From Pseudothauera lacus (GTDB taxonomy: Bacteria; Pseudomonadota; Gammaproteobacteria; Burkholderiales; Rhodocyclaceae), in assembly GCF_003034845.1 (NCBI RefSeq), contig NZ_PZKC01000006.1, positions 1 to 64,000 of the forward strand: a stretch of DNA of 64,000 nucleotides, written 5' to 3'. Positions 8,579-19,378 of the stretch are shown piece by piece; within the stretch, counting starts at the first letter, position 1, and each line of letters opens with the position of its first letter. The notes under the pieces are model-generated. The model made no database searches, was not told the origin of the DNA, and saw only the letters and a program-made list of their open reading frames with translations. Made by a program: the position numbers and the translations under genes.

Positions 8579-10729
8579 TCAGCACGGCTGCAGTACCACC
8601 GCGGCCAGCGGCGGCAGGGTCAGCACGAGACTGTGCGGCCACTGCTGCGAGCGCTCGGCGGTCGCCTGCACCTGACCGCCGTTACCGACGTCGCTGCCGC
8701 CGTAGTGGTGCGAATCGGTGTTCAGGCGTTCAGCGTAGGCGCCGGCCTGGGGCACGCCGATGCGGTAGTGCGGGCGCGGCACCGGGGTGAAGTTGCAGAT
8801 CACCACGACGCAGCCGCCGCTGCGGTCGCGGCGCAGCCAGCTGAGCACCGATTGTTCGGCATCGTGACAGTCGATCCACTCGAAACCGCCGGCGTCGAAA
8901 TCGAGCTCGTGGAGGGCGGGGATCTGCCGATGGCAGCGATTGAGATCCCCGACCAGGCGGGCGATGCCGGCATGGCGGGGGTCGTCGCCGAGCGCCCAGG
9001 GCAGGCTCTCGCCGGCACGCCACTCCCACGGCTGGCCGAACTCGCCGCCCATGAAGAGCAGCTTCTTGCCCGCGCTGAGGTACTGGTAGGCAAGCAGCAG
9101 ACGCAGGCCGGCGCGGCGCTGCCAGTCGTCGCCGGGCATCTTGCCAAGCAGCGAGCCCTTGCCATGCACCACTTCGTCGTGCGACAGCGGCAGCACGAAG
9201 TTCTCGCTGTAGGCGTAGAGCTGTCCGAAGGTCAGGCGCTCGTGGTGATAGCGGCGGTGTACGGGGTCGCGCTGCAGGTAGTCGAGGGTGTCGTTCATCC
9301 ACCCCATGTTCCACTTCATCGAGAACCCCAGCCCGCCCAGCCAGGTCGGCCGCGACACCATCGGCCAGGCGGTGGACTCCTCGGCAATGGTGAGGGCGCC
9401 GGGGAAGGCGCCGTGGACCATCTCGTTGAGTTCGCGCAGGAAGGCGATCGCCGCGAGGTTCTCGCGCCCGCCATGGACATTCGGCGTCCATTCGCCAGCG
9501 GCGCGCGAGTAGTCGAGGTAGAGCATGGAGGCCACGGCATCGACGCGCAGGCCGTCGACGTGGAACTCGCTCAGCCAGTAGTGCGCCGACGACAGCAGGA
9601 AGCTCTTCACCTCGTTGCGGTCGTAGTTGAACACCAACGTTCCCCAGTCGGGGTGGCGGGCCATGCGCGGGTCTTCGTGCTCGTACAGCGCGGTGCCATC
9701 GAAATGCGCCAGCGCCCAGTCGTCGGCGGGAAAGTGTCCGGGCACCCAGTCGAGGATGACGCCGATGCCGGCCTGATGCAGGCGGTCGATGAGGGCGCGC
9801 AGGTCGTCGGCGCTGCCGTAGCGGCTGGTGGCGGCGAAGAAGCCGGTGCACTGGTAACCCCACGATTCGTCCAGGGGGTGCTCCATCAGCGGCAGAAACT
9901 CTACGTGGGTGAAGCCCAGCGCACGCACGTGCTCGATCAACGGCGCGGCGATCTCGGCGTAGCTCAGGCAGCGCCCGTCGGCGTGGTGTCGCCAGCTGCC
10001 CAGGTGGAGCTCGTAGATGCTCATCGGCGCGTGCAGCCAGTCGGCCTGCGCGCGCGCCGCCATCCACGCCTGATCGCCCCACGCATGGGCCGGCGCGGCG
10101 GCGACGCACGACGCCGAGGCCGGGCGCAGTTCGGCGGCGCGCGCATATGGATCGGACTTCAGCAGCAAGGCGCCGCTGTCGCGGCTGCGGATCTCGAAGC
10201 GGTACAGCGCGCCGGCGCCGAGTGCGGGCACGAACAGTTCCCACACCCCGGAGGTGCCGAGGCTGGCGAGCGCATGGCGGCGCCCGTCCCAGTCGTTGAA
10301 GTCGCCGACCACCGAAACCCGGGCGGCATTCGGCGCCCACACGCGGAACAGCACACCGTCGCAGCCGTCGCGCCGGCAGGGGTGGGCCCCGAGCATGCGC
10401 CAGGCCTGCTGCAGCACTCCGGCGCCGAACAGGGCAAGCTCGTGCTGCGGCGGCTGCGGCGTGAAGGCATAGGCGTCGAGGCCCTCGTGGCCATCGACGC
10501 GCAGGCGCCACGGGCGCACCGGCGGCTGCGCGCCCTGCCATTCGAAAAGGCCACCGTCATGGACGCGGCTCATCGCCACCCAGGCGCCGTCGACCTGCAG
10601 CTCGACCCGCGCGGCATCGGCCCGCAGCACCCGCACACAGCAGCCCGCGGGGTGCGGATGAAGACCGAGGCAGGCAAACGGATCGTGCCCGCGCCCCTCG
10701 ATCAGGGCCTGCAGTTGTTCGCTGGTCAT
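8579..10729 (-). CDS. glgB: 1,4-alpha-glucan branching enzyme
   Basis: The 716-residue GH13 enzyme creates alpha-1,6 branches in glycogen. N-terminal GlgB and CBM48 domains (about 1-220) are followed by the GH13 catalytic barrel. Landmarks include [31 protein letters not shown] with the nucleophile Asp, the acid/base Glu in IAEESTAWP, and [12 protein letters not shown]. Length and layout match full-size GlgB. The ATG at 10729 starts the conserved region; an upstream in-frame ATG would add 29 residues that overlap the promoter region. glgB diverges from glgC across an 89-bp gap that must hold both promoters. Confidence 0.96.
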   Translation of the reverse strand: MTSEQLQALIEGRGHDPFACLGLHPHPAGCCVRVLRADAARVELQVDGAWVAMSRVHDGGLFEWQGAQPPVRPWRLRVDGHEGLDAYAFTPQPPQHELALFGAGVLQQAWRMLGAHPCRRDGCDGVLFRVWAPNAARVSVVGDFNDWDGRRHALASLGTSGVWELFVPALGAGALYRFEIRSRDSGALLLKSDPYARAAELRPASASCVAAAPAHAWGDQAWMAARAQADWLHAPMSIYELHLGSWRHHADGRCLSYAEIAAPLIEHVRALGFTHVEFLPLMEHPLDESWGYQCTGFFAATSRYGSADDLRALIDRLHQAGIGVILDWVPGHFPADDWALAHFDGTALYEHEDPRMARHPDWGTLVFNYDRNEVKSFLLSSAHYWLSEFHVDGLRVDAVASMLYLDYSRAAGEWTPNVHGGRENLAAIAFLRELNEMVHGAFPGALTIAEESTAWPMVSRPTWLGGLGFSMKWNMGWMNDTLDYLQRDPVHRRYHHERLTFGQLYAYSENFVLPLSHDEVVHGKGSLLGKMPGDDWQRRAGLRLLLAYQYLSAGKKLLFMGGEFGQPWEWRAGESLPWALGDDPRHAGIARLVGDLNRCHRQIPALHELDFDAGGFEWIDCHDAEQSVLSWLRRDRSGGCVVVICNFTPVPRPHYRIGVPQAGAYAERLNTDSHHYGGSDVGNGGQVQATAERSQQWPHSLVLTLPPLAAVVLQPC

Positions 10730-10818
10730 CGACGGCCACCGCGCAGTGGAATGTCTGCGCATTCTAGCGCTACCATGCACGTCAACGCCGCCCCACCCCG
10801 CCACGGAGAGCGCCACGC

Positions 10819-12078
10819 ATGAATCGGGACCACCTGACCCGTCAGACCTTCGGCATCGTGCTCGCCGGCGGCCGCGGCAGCCGCCTGCAGCAGCTCACCG
10901 ACTGGCGCTGCAAGCCGGCGGTGCCGTTCGGCGGCAAATTCCGCATCATCGATTTCACGCTGTCGAACTGCGTGCATTCGGGCATTCGCCAGATCGGCGT
11001 GGCCACCCAGTACAAGGCGCAGAGCCTGATCCAGCACCTGCAGCGCGGCTGGAGCTTTCTCGACGGCCGCTTCCACGAGTTCATCGACATCCTGCCGGCG
11101 CAGCAGCAGCTCAACGAGAACTGGTACCAGGGCACCGCCGACGCGGTGATGCAGAACCTCGAGCTGATCCAGCGCAACCGCCCGCGCTACGTGCTGGTGC
11201 TGTCCGGCGACCACATCTACAAGATGAACTACCTGCGCATGCTCGAAGACCACGTCGACAGCGGCGCCGACCTTACCGTCGCCTGTATCGACGTGCCGCG
11301 CGCGGAGGCAACGGCATTCGGGGTGATGGACACCGACGAGCGCCGCCGGGTAACCGCCTTCGTCGAGAAACCGGCCGTACCGCCGGCGATGCCCGGCGAC
11401 CCCGGGCGGGCGCTGGTGAGCATGGGCATCTATGTCTTCAATGCCGACTTCCTTGCCGATGCGCTGCACTTCGACCGCAGCTGCACCGGCTCGGAGCACG
11501 ATTTCGGCCGCGACCTCATCCCCCGCCTGGTGCGCGACCACCACGTCAACGCCCACTACTTCCGCGACTCCTGCGTAGGCGCCGGCACCGGCCAGCCGCC
11601 CTACTGGCGCGATGTCGGTACCCTGGATGCCTACTGGGCGGCCAACATCGACCTCACCCAGGTGACCCCGGAGCTCAACCTCTATGACGAGGACTGGCCG
11701 ATCTGGACCTACCAGCAGCAATTGCCACCGGCCAAGTTCGTCTTCGATTCCGACGGCCGCCGCGGCGTCGCCCTCGATTCGCTGGTCTCCGGCGGCGACA
11801 TCATCAGCGGCGCCACGGTGCGCAGCAGCCTGCTGTTCTCCGCCGTGCATGTGCATAGCTATGCCGAGGTCGAGGCCTCGGTGATCCTCCCCGGGGTAGA
11901 CATCGGCCGTGGCGCCCGCCTCAGGCGCGTGGTGGTGGACAAGCACTGCCACATCCCGCCGGGCATGGAGATCGGCTACGACCCCGAAGCCGATCGCCGG
12001 CGCTTCCACGTCAGTGCCGGCGGGGTCACCCTGGTGACTCCGGAGATGCTCGGCCAGCAGGTGCACCGCAGGCCATGA
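10819..12078 (+). CDS. glgC: Glucose-1-phosphate adenylyltransferase
   Basis: The 419-residue enzyme makes ADP-glucose from ATP and glucose-1-phosphate, the committed step of bacterial glycogen synthesis. The N-terminal nucleotidyltransferase motif is [20 protein letters not shown], followed by [26 protein letters not shown] and FVEKP mark the catalytic domain, and a left-handed beta-helix domain occupies the C-terminal third ([20 protein letters not shown]). The family is allosterically controlled by glycolytic metabolites. The stop overlaps the start of the GH57 gene (ATGA). It is the first gene of the plus-strand glycogen operon. Confidence 0.97.
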   Translation: MNRDHLTRQTFGIVLAGGRGSRLQQLTDWRCKPAVPFGGKFRIIDFTLSNCVHSGIRQIGVATQYKAQSLIQHLQRGWSFLDGRFHEFIDILPAQQQLNENWYQGTADAVMQNLELIQRNRPRYVLVLSGDHIYKMNYLRMLEDHVDSGADLTVACIDVPRAEATAFGVMDTDERRRVTAFVEKPAVPPAMPGDPGRALVSMGIYVFNADFLADALHFDRSCTGSEHDFGRDLIPRLVRDHHVNAHYFRDSCVGAGTGQPPYWRDVGTLDAYWAANIDLTQVTPELNLYDEDWPIWTYQQQLPPAKFVFDSDGRRGVALDSLVSGGDIISGATVRSSLLFSAVHVHSYAEVEASVILPGVDIGRGARLRRVVVDKHCHIPPGMEIGYDPEADRRRFHVSAGGVTLVTPEMLGQQVHRRP

Positions 12079-13763
12079 AGCCCGTCGATGTCGTCTTCCT
12101 GTGGCACATGCACCAGCCCGACTACCGCGATCACGGGGCCGGCGGCGAGTACCGCCTGCCGTGGGTGTACCTGCATGCCGTCAAGGACTACTGCGACATG
12201 GCGGCGCACCTCGAACGCCACCCTCATGTGCGCTGCGTGGTGAACTTCGTGCCGGTGCTGCTCGACCAGATCGACGACTACTGTGCGCAGTTCGCCAGCG
12301 GCCATTTCCGCGATCCCTTGCTGCGCCTGCTCGGCACTGCCGACCTCGACCACATCGACGACGCCGCGCGCGCCCTGCTCCTCGACACCTGCTTCAGCGC
12401 CAACCACGACCACATGCTGAAGCCCTTCCCGCACTACCTGCGCCTGCATCGCCTGCACCAGCTGGTGCGCGAGGACGGCCCGCCGGCCGACGACTATCTC
12501 TCCGGGGCCTACCTCGGCGACCTGCTGACCTGGTACCACCTCGCCTGGACCGGCGAGGCGGCACGGCGCAGCGATCCGCTCATCGCCCGCCTGATGAGCA
12601 AGGGCCAGGGCTTCAGCCACGCCGACCGCCTGGCGCTGCGCGCCGCCCTGGGCACCATGGTGGCCAGCGTCCTGCCGCGCTGGCGCGCGCTCGCCGCGCG
12701 CGGGCAGGTGGAACTCTCCGCCACCCCGCACACCCATCCGCTGGCCCCGCTGCTGCTCGACCTCCACTGCGCGCGTGAGGCCCTGCCCACCGCCCCCCTG
12801 CCGCTTGCCGAGGCCTACCCGGGCGGACGCAGCCGCGTCGAGGCGCAGATCGCCAGCGCCCGCGACGCCCACGCACGCCGCTTCGGCGCCCCGCCGCTGG
12901 GCCTGTGGCCGGCCGAAGGCGCGCTGTCGACGGCCTTTGCCGCGCAGCTCGCGGCCGCCGGTACGCGCTGGGCAGCAAGCGGCGAAGGGGTGCTGCGCAA
13001 CAGCCTCGGCAATGCCGCCGACGCCAACGCGCCCTACCGCCCGTGGCAGCTTGCCGCCGCCCCCGGCCTGACCCTGTTCTTCCGCGACGACACTCTTTCC
13101 GACCGCATCGGCTTCGACTACGCGCGCTGGCACGGGCGCGACGCCGCCGCCGACCTGGTGAGCCGCATCGAGGCCATCGCCGCCGCAGCGGATGGCGCGC
13201 CGGCGCTGGTGAGCATCGTCCTCGACGGCGAGAACGCCTGGGAGACCTACCCCTACAATGGCTACTACTTCTTCGACGATCTCTACGGGCTGCTGCGCGA
13301 GCATCCGGCGATCCGCACCACCACCTACGCCGACGTGCTCGCCGACCCCGCCCACCGCCCCGCCGAGCTCCCCACCCTGGTCGCCGGCAGCTGGGTGTAC
13401 GGGACGCTGTCCACGTGGATCGGCGAGGCGGCCAAGAACCGCGCCTGGGATCTGCTGTGTGCGGCCAAGAAGACCTTCGACCTGATCGCCTCCAGCGCCC
13501 GCCTCGACCCCGCGCAACTGGACGCCGCCACCCGCCAGCTCGCCGTGTGCGAGAGCTCCGACTGGTTCTGGTGGCTCAGCGACAGCGGCGCCGGCGAGGC
13601 CGCGGCGCGCTTTGACGCCCTTTTCCGCCACAACCTCGCCGAGCTCTACCGCTGCCTGCAGCTCGACCCCCCCGCCGTCCTCGCCCAGCCGCTGTGCGCC
13701 CCGGCCAGCACTGCCAGCACCGACGGCACCATGCGGCGCAGCACCGCCCCTGCCCAGCCCTGA
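12075..13763 (+). CDS. Glycoside hydrolase family 57 protein
   Basis: The 562-residue protein has the GH57 signature regions: WHMHQPDYRD near the N-terminus, the His-rich HTHPLAPLL segment, LGLWPAEGALS at the region that carries the nucleophile Glu, and DGENAWETYPYNGYYFFDDLY toward the C-terminus. GH57 enzymes act on alpha-1,4 or alpha-1,6 glucans as amylase, glucanotransferase or branching enzyme. Lying between glgC and glgP, it probably remodels or degrades glycogen. The exact specificity cannot be read from sequence. It overlaps glgC by 4 bases. Confidence 0.92.
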   Translation: MKPVDVVFLWHMHQPDYRDHGAGGEYRLPWVYLHAVKDYCDMAAHLERHPHVRCVVNFVPVLLDQIDDYCAQFASGHFRDPLLRLLGTADLDHIDDAARALLLDTCFSANHDHMLKPFPHYLRLHRLHQLVREDGPPADDYLSGAYLGDLLTWYHLAWTGEAARRSDPLIARLMSKGQGFSHADRLALRAALGTMVASVLPRWRALAARGQVELSATPHTHPLAPLLLDLHCAREALPTAPLPLAEAYPGGRSRVEAQIASARDAHARRFGAPPLGLWPAEGALSTAFAAQLAAAGTRWAASGEGVLRNSLGNAADANAPYRPWQLAAAPGLTLFFRDDTLSDRIGFDYARWHGRDAAADLVSRIEAIAAAADGAPALVSIVLDGENAWETYPYNGYYFFDDLYGLLREHPAIRTTTYADVLADPAHRPAELPTLVAGSWVYGTLSTWIGEAAKNRAWDLLCAAKKTFDLIASSARLDPAQLDAATRQLAVCESSDWFWWLSDSGAGEAAARFDALFRHNLAELYRCLQLDPPAVLAQPLCAPASTASTDGTMRRSTAPAQP

Positions 13764-13778
13764 CCCGGAACCCTGCCG

Positions 13779-16325
13779 ATGAAGCGCTTCGAGATCGAAG
13801 TCAATCCCCACATCCCGCCCCGCCTCGAGCGCCTGCAGGAGCTTGCCGGCAACCTCTGGTTCAGCTGGGACCGCCCCACCCGCGCCCTCTTCGCCCGTCT
13901 CTCGCCAGGGCTGTGGAGCGCCGTGCATCACAGCCCGAAGGCCTTCCTCAAGCGCATCGACCAGCAGCGCCTCGACGAGGCCGCCGAGGATCCGGTCTTC
14001 CTCGGCACCATGAAGCGCGTACTGGCGGCCTACGACGCCTACCACAACAATCCCGAGGTCGCCCAGCGCAACGGCAGCGAACTGGCTGCCGACGACCTGA
14101 TCGCCTACTTCTGTGCCGAGTTCGGCTTTCATGAGAGCCTGCCGATCTACTCCGGCGGCCTCGGCATCCTCGCCGGCGACCACTGCAAGGGCGCCTCCGA
14201 CCTGCGCCTGCCCTTCGTCGGAGTCGGCCTGCTCTACCGTCAGGGCTACTTCCGCCAGACCATAGACCGGGAAGGACGCCAGCACGCCCTGTTCTCCGCC
14301 AACGACTTCGAGGACATGCCCATCGAGCCGGTGCGCGCCGCCGACGGCAGCGAGCTCCACGTGCACGTCGAACTCCCCGGGCGCACCGTGCATGCCCGCC
14401 TGTGGCGCGCCCAGGTCGGCAACGTCAGCCTGGTGCTGCTCGACAGCGACATCGACGACAACAGCCCCGGCGACCGCAACATCACCCACCAGCTCTACGG
14501 CGGCGACCGCCGCATGCGCCTCGAACAGGAGATCCTCCTCGGCGTCGGCGGCGTGCGCGCGCTGCGCCTGCTCGGCCTGCAGCCGACGGTGTGGCACATC
14601 AACGAGGGCCATGCCGCATTCATGGTCATCGAACGCATCCGCGACTTCGTCGCCCAGGGCGCGGACTTCGCCACCGCCACCGAGGCCACCGCCGCCAACA
14701 CCGTCTTCACCACCCATACCCCGGTGCCGGCCGGACACGACTACTTCGACCCGGCAATGATCCGCGACTACCTCGGCGGCTTCGCCGCCGAGCTCGGCGT
14801 GCCCGTCGACACCCTTGTCGCCCTCGGCCACAGCGGCGGCCGCCACGACTTCAACATGACCGCGCTGGCGGTGCGCGGCTCGCGCTTCCAGAACGGCGTC
14901 TCGCGCATCCACGGCAGCGTCTCGGCACGCATCTGCGCCGATCTGTGGCCGCAGATCGACCCCGCCGAGAACCCCCTCGACCACGTCACCAACGCCGTGC
15001 ACGTACCCACCTTCCTGGCCACCGACTGGTACGAGACCTTCGACCGCTTCCTCGGCCTGGGCTGGCAGCACCGCCTCACCGAGCAGGAATGCTGGAACCG
15101 CGTACACGAGATCCCCGACCAGATCTTCTGGAGCGTGCGCCAGTCGCTGAAGGCCCAGCTGCTGTTCATGGTGCGCAACCGCATCCGCGCCCAGGTACTG
15201 CGCAACCAGGGCTCCGAGGCCCACATCGACCGCCTCCTGCGCCTTGCCGATCCGGCCAACCCGAACATCCTCACGGTGGGCTTCGCGCGCCGCTTCGCCA
15301 CCTACAAGCGCGCCACCCTGCTGTTCCGCGACCTCGACTGGCTGCGCGAGATCATCGGCGACAGCCAGCGTCCGGTGCTCTTCCTCTTCGCCGGCAAGGC
15401 CCACCCTGCCGACGAACCCGGCCAGCAGCTGATCCGCGAAATCTCCCGCCTCACCCAGGAGCGCGGCCTGGAGGGTCAGGTGCTGCTGCTCGAAGACTAC
15501 GACCTGCACGTCGCCCGCCGCCTCACCGCCGGCGTCGATGTATGGCTCAACACCCCGCTCTACCCCCTCGAAGCCTCGGGCACCTCGGGGATGAAGGCGG
15601 CCATCAATGGCACCCTCAACCTCTCGGTGCTCGATGGCTGGTGGGGCGAAGGTTACGACGGGCGCAATGGCTGGGCGATCAAGCCCGCCTCCGAATGCGA
15701 AACGCCGGAGCAGCGCGACCAGGAGGAAGCGCGCACGCTCTACGAACTGCTGCAGGACAGCGTGGTGCCGATGTACTACCGCAACGCCGCCGCCGGCTAC
15801 TCGCCGGAGTGGGTGGCAATGGCCAAGCAGTCCATCGCCAGCATCCTGCCGCGCTTCAACATGAACCGCATGCTCGGCGAGTACACCGCCAAGTTCTACC
15901 AGCCCGCAGCCCGCCAGTGGCGCCGCCATGCCGCCGACGGCCTCGCCGGCGCGCGCACCCTGGCGGCGTGGAAGGCACGCGTGGCGGAAGCCTGGACAGG
16001 GGTGGCGGTGCGCGACATCGTCCGCCCGCAGGCACGGGTGCGCTATGGCGAAGCGCTGCGCTTCGAGGTCGCGGTGCGCCTCAACGGCCTCAGCCCGGAA
16101 GACGTCACCGTCGAGCTGGTGTTCTCGCGCCCCGGGGTGGATCCGCTGCACCGCCGGCGCAGCTTCATCCTCCTGCCGGCACAGGCGCTCGACGGCGGCG
16201 AGCACCTGTACGCCCTCGAGCTGACCCCCGAGCAATGCGGCAAGCTCGAATACCGCATCCGCGCCTACCCCTGCCACGCCCTGCTCACCCATCGCTTCGA
16301 GATGGGCCGGACGTTGTGGCTGTAA
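13779..16325 (+). CDS. glgP: Alpha-glucan phosphorylase (DUF3417-containing GT35 type)
   Basis: The 848-residue enzyme releases glucose-1-phosphate from glycogen. The N-terminus (about 1-110) is the DUF3417 domain (LQELAGNLWFSWDRPTRALF) that marks the shorter bacterial alpha-glucan phosphorylases. The GT35 catalytic part includes VWHINEGHAAFMVIERI, TTHTPVPAGHDYF and the pyridoxal-phosphate lysine segment EASGTSGMKAAINGTLN. It lies in the operon with 15 bases after the GH57 gene and feeds glucose-1-phosphate to glycolysis or back to GlgC. Confidence 0.95.
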   Translation: MKRFEIEVNPHIPPRLERLQELAGNLWFSWDRPTRALFARLSPGLWSAVHHSPKAFLKRIDQQRLDEAAEDPVFLGTMKRVLAAYDAYHNNPEVAQRNGSELAADDLIAYFCAEFGFHESLPIYSGGLGILAGDHCKGASDLRLPFVGVGLLYRQGYFRQTIDREGRQHALFSANDFEDMPIEPVRAADGSELHVHVELPGRTVHARLWRAQVGNVSLVLLDSDIDDNSPGDRNITHQLYGGDRRMRLEQEILLGVGGVRALRLLGLQPTVWHINEGHAAFMVIERIRDFVAQGADFATATEATAANTVFTTHTPVPAGHDYFDPAMIRDYLGGFAAELGVPVDTLVALGHSGGRHDFNMTALAVRGSRFQNGVSRIHGSVSARICADLWPQIDPAENPLDHVTNAVHVPTFLATDWYETFDRFLGLGWQHRLTEQECWNRVHEIPDQIFWSVRQSLKAQLLFMVRNRIRAQVLRNQGSEAHIDRLLRLADPANPNILTVGFARRFATYKRATLLFRDLDWLREIIGDSQRPVLFLFAGKAHPADEPGQQLIREISRLTQERGLEGQVLLLEDYDLHVARRLTAGVDVWLNTPLYPLEASGTSGMKAAINGTLNLSVLDGWWGEGYDGRNGWAIKPASECETPEQRDQEEARTLYELLQDSVVPMYYRNAAAGYSPEWVAMAKQSIASILPRFNMNRMLGEYTAKFYQPAARQWRRHAADGLAGARTLAAWKARVAEAWTGVAVRDIVRPQARVRYGEALRFEVAVRLNGLSPEDVTVELVFSRPGVDPLHRRRSFILLPAQALDGGEHLYALELTPEQCGKLEYRIRAYPCHALLTHRFEMGRTLWL

Positions 16326-16350
16326 GACGAAATCGGGTATACATGCCCAC

Positions 16351-17931
16351 ATGACACTGACAACAACTCCCGAATGGCGTGAGCTCGCAACGCTCGCCGA
16401 GGCTCAACGCCACATCCACCTGCGCGAGCGCTTTGCCGCCGACCCGCAACGCTTCAGCCGCCACGCCATCCGCCACGGCGGCTTCCTGCTCGATTACTCC
16501 AAGCAGCGCCTCGACGACGCCGTGGTCGCCGCCCTGCATGCGCTCTGGCATGCCGCCGCAGTGCCTGCCTGGATCGCCCGCATGCGCGCCGGCGAAGCCA
16601 TCAACCACACCGAAGGGCGCGCCGTGCGCCATGTCGACCTGCGCGCAGCGCAGCCGCCCGCCGAGGTCGCCGCCGTACTCGGACGCATGCAGGCATTCTG
16701 CGCACGCATTCACGACGGCAGCTGGCGCGGCGCCAGCGGCAAGCCCATCCGCGAGGTGGTCAACATCGGCATCGGCGGCTCCGACCTCGGCCCGCGCATG
16801 GCCACGCGCGCGCTCGCCGCGCACGCCCACCCCGGCCTGCGCGTACGCTTCGTCTCCAACATCGACGGCGCCGACCTCGCCACCGTGCTCGCCGACTGCG
16901 ACCCCGCACAGACTCTCTTCATCGTCGTCAGCAAGACCTTCACCACCCAGGAAACCCTGCACAACGCCCGCTCCGCGCGCGCCTGGCTTACCGCCGCGCT
17001 GGGCGAGAACGCGGTGTCGCGGCATTTCGTCGCGGTGTCCACCAACCTGGAGGCCACCGCCGCCTTCGGCATCGCGGCGGAGAACGTCTTCGAGTTCTGG
17101 GACTGGGTGGGCGGGCGCTTCTCCTTGTGGTCGGCCGTCGGGCTGGCGCTGGCGCTGGCCATCGGCATGGACAACTTCCGCGCCCTGCTCGCCGGCGGCG
17201 CAGCGATGGACACGCACTTCTTCGACGCCCCGGTGCACACCAACCTGCCCGCCACCCTGGCCCTGCTGGAAGTGTGGAACACCAACTTCCTCGGTGCCCA
17301 CAGCCGCGCCCTGCTGCCCTACAGCCAGTCGCTGGCGGAGCTGCCGCGCTACATCCAGCAGCTGGAGATGGAATCCAATGGCAAGCAGGTCGACCGCGCC
17401 GGCAAGCGCGTCGATCACGCCACCGCCCCCATCGTCTGGGGCGAAGCCGGCACCAATGGCCAGCACGCCTTCTACCAGCTCCTTCACCAGGGCGGCCGCC
17501 TGGTGCCGTGCGAGTTCATCGCCGTGCTGCGCCCGGACTTCGACCCCGGCGGCCACCATGACGCCCTGCTCGCCAACTGCCTTGCCCAGAGCGAGGCGCT
17601 GATGCGCGGTCGCACTGCCGACGAGGCGCCCGCCAGCACCAGCGCCGCACTCGCCCCCTACCAGGTCTTCGACGGCAACCAGCCGTCCACCACCCTGCTG
17701 CTGCCGCGACTCGATCCGCACACCCTGGGCCAGCTGATCGCGCTCTACGAACACAAGGTGTTCGCCCTCGGCGTGCTGTGGAATCTCAACGCCTTCGACC
17801 AGTGGGGGGTGGAATACGGCAAGGTGCTGGCCCGCCGCCTGCTGCCCATGCTCAGCGGCGAGGCCCCGGCCAGCGGCCTCGACAGCTCCACCGCCGGCCT
17901 GCTGGCGGCCTGCCTGGCCGCGCGGCGGTGA
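16351..17931 (+). CDS. pgi: Glucose-6-phosphate isomerase
   Basis: The 526-residue cytoplasmic enzyme interconverts glucose-6-phosphate and fructose-6-phosphate. Sugar-phosphate binding motifs are visible as NIGIGGSDLGPRMATRAL, VVSKTFTTQETL, ENVFEFWDWVGGRFSLWSAVG and GEAGTNGQHAFYQLLHQG. Length is normal for the family. It lies inside the glycogen operon, 25 bases after glgP, and its stop overlaps the GTG start of glgA (GTGA). This placement links glycogen carbon to central metabolism. Confidence 0.97.
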   Translation: MTLTTTPEWRELATLAEAQRHIHLRERFAADPQRFSRHAIRHGGFLLDYSKQRLDDAVVAALHALWHAAAVPAWIARMRAGEAINHTEGRAVRHVDLRAAQPPAEVAAVLGRMQAFCARIHDGSWRGASGKPIREVVNIGIGGSDLGPRMATRALAAHAHPGLRVRFVSNIDGADLATVLADCDPAQTLFIVVSKTFTTQETLHNARSARAWLTAALGENAVSRHFVAVSTNLEATAAFGIAAENVFEFWDWVGGRFSLWSAVGLALALAIGMDNFRALLAGGAAMDTHFFDAPVHTNLPATLALLEVWNTNFLGAHSRALLPYSQSLAELPRYIQQLEMESNGKQVDRAGKRVDHATAPIVWGEAGTNGQHAFYQLLHQGGRLVPCEFIAVLRPDFDPGGHHDALLANCLAQSEALMRGRTADEAPASTSAALAPYQVFDGNQPSTTLLLPRLDPHTLGQLIALYEHKVFALGVLWNLNAFDQWGVEYGKVLARRLLPMLSGEAPASGLDSSTAGLLAACLAARR

Positions 17932-19370
17932 AGGTTCTCTTCGTCACCTCCGAGATCGCCCCCTGGGTCAAGACCGGCGGGCTTGCCGACGTCTCCGCCG
18001 CGCTGCCGGCGGCGCTGCGCGCAGCGGGCTGCGACGTGCGGGTGCTGGTGCCGGCCTACCCGGCGCTGCGAACGGCCTTTGCCGACGCCCCGATGCTCGC
18101 CGCCATCGCCGCGCCACGGCCGGGCATGCACGGCGCCGCCCTGCGCCTGGCGCACAGCCCCTCCGGAGTGCCGCTGTACCTGCTCGAATCGGCGCTGTGC
18201 TTCGAACGCGCCGGCAATCCCTACCTCGGCCCCGACGGCCGCGACTGGGGTGACAACGCCCTGCGCTTCGGCCTCCTCGGCCATGTCGCGGCACTGCTCG
18301 CCGATTCCGCCTCGCCACTGGACTGGCGCCCCGACATCCTGCACTGCAATGACTGGCAGAGCGCGCTGGCCCCTGCGCTGCTGCACTACCACGGCAGCAG
18401 CACACGCGCGGCAACGGTGATGACCGTGCACAACCTCGCCTTCCAGGGCCTCTTTGATGGCGCACTGCTGGCGCCACTGGGCCTGCCGGCGAGCGCCTGG
18501 CGCTTCGACGGGGTGGAGTTCCACGGCCGCCTGTCCTTCCTCAAGGCCGGCCTGCAGCACGCCGACGCACTCACCACGGTCAGCCCGACCTACGCCGCGG
18601 AGATCTGCACCCCCGCCCACGGCATGGGCCTCGACGGCCTGCTGCGCCACCGCGCCGCCGACCTGCACGGCATCGTCAACGGTATCGATACGCAGGAATG
18701 GAATCCGGCCACCGACCCCCACCTCGCCGCCCCTTACGACGCCGGCAGCATCGAACGCAAGGCGCTCAACCGCAGCGCCCTGCGCGCCGCCCTGGGGTTG
18801 CCTGACTGCCCCGCGACGCCGCTCATCGGCATGGTCAGCCGGCTCACCGGACAGAAGGGCGCCGATCTCGTCGCGGCCCTGCTCGCCGACCTCGACGACG
18901 CCCAGTTCGTCCTCCTCGGCAGCGGCGACGCCGCCCTCGAGGAGCTCTTCGGCACTCTCGCCGCCCGCCATCCGCAGCGCATCGCCGTGCGCATCGGCTT
19001 CGACGAGGCGCTCGCCCATCGCATCGAGGCCGGCGCCGATCTGTTCATGATGCCCTCGCGTTTCGAGCCCTGCGGCCTCAACCAGCTCTACAGCCTGCGC
19101 TACGGCACCCCGCCGCTGGTCCATGCCACCGGCGGCCTCGCCGACACGGTGATCGACGCCGCCGATGCGGAACGCGGCAACGGCTTCGTCTTCCGCACCC
19201 CCGGGCTCGCCGGACTCGCCGCGTGCACCCGCCGCGCGCTCGCCCTGTGGCGCGAGCAGCAGACGCTGTGGCGCCGCCTGCAGGAGCGCGGCATGCGTGC
19301 CGAGCACGGCTGGACAGCCTCCGCGCAGGCCTACCGGGCGCTCTACCGGACACTGCGCCAGCCGGCCTGA
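17928..19370 (+). CDS. glgA: Glycogen synthase (ADP-glucose type)
   Basis: The 480-residue GT5 enzyme transfers glucose from ADP-glucose to the growing alpha-1,4 chain. The N-terminal KVLFVTSEIAPWVKTGGLADV carries the K-x-G-G-L substrate motif. HCNDWQSALAP, the long LVSRLTGQKG-type segment (MVSRLTGQKGADL) and the C-terminal SRFEPCGLNQLYSLRYGTPP are diagnostic. The GTG at 17928 is chosen because it starts immediately before KVLF and overlaps the pgi stop. An earlier in-frame ATG would lie inside pgi. Confidence 0.96.
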   Translation: MKVLFVTSEIAPWVKTGGLADVSAALPAALRAAGCDVRVLVPAYPALRTAFADAPMLAAIAAPRPGMHGAALRLAHSPSGVPLYLLESALCFERAGNPYLGPDGRDWGDNALRFGLLGHVAALLADSASPLDWRPDILHCNDWQSALAPALLHYHGSSTRAATVMTVHNLAFQGLFDGALLAPLGLPASAWRFDGVEFHGRLSFLKAGLQHADALTTVSPTYAAEICTPAHGMGLDGLLRHRAADLHGIVNGIDTQEWNPATDPHLAAPYDAGSIERKALNRSALRAALGLPDCPATPLIGMVSRLTGQKGADLVAALLADLDDAQFVLLGSGDAALEELFGTLAARHPQRIAVRIGFDEALAHRIEAGADLFMMPSRFEPCGLNQLYSLRYGTPPLVHATGGLADTVIDAADAERGNGFVFRTPGLAGLAACTRRALALWREQQTLWRRLQERGMRAEHGWTASAQAYRALYRTLRQPA

Positions 19371-19378
19371 AGCGCCCC

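Noticed and set aside
11976-16352. Very long open frame antisense to glgC, GH57 and glgP
   Set aside because: It mirrors the codon structure of the real plus-strand genes in high-GC DNA, has repetitive low-complexity translation, and matches no protein family.
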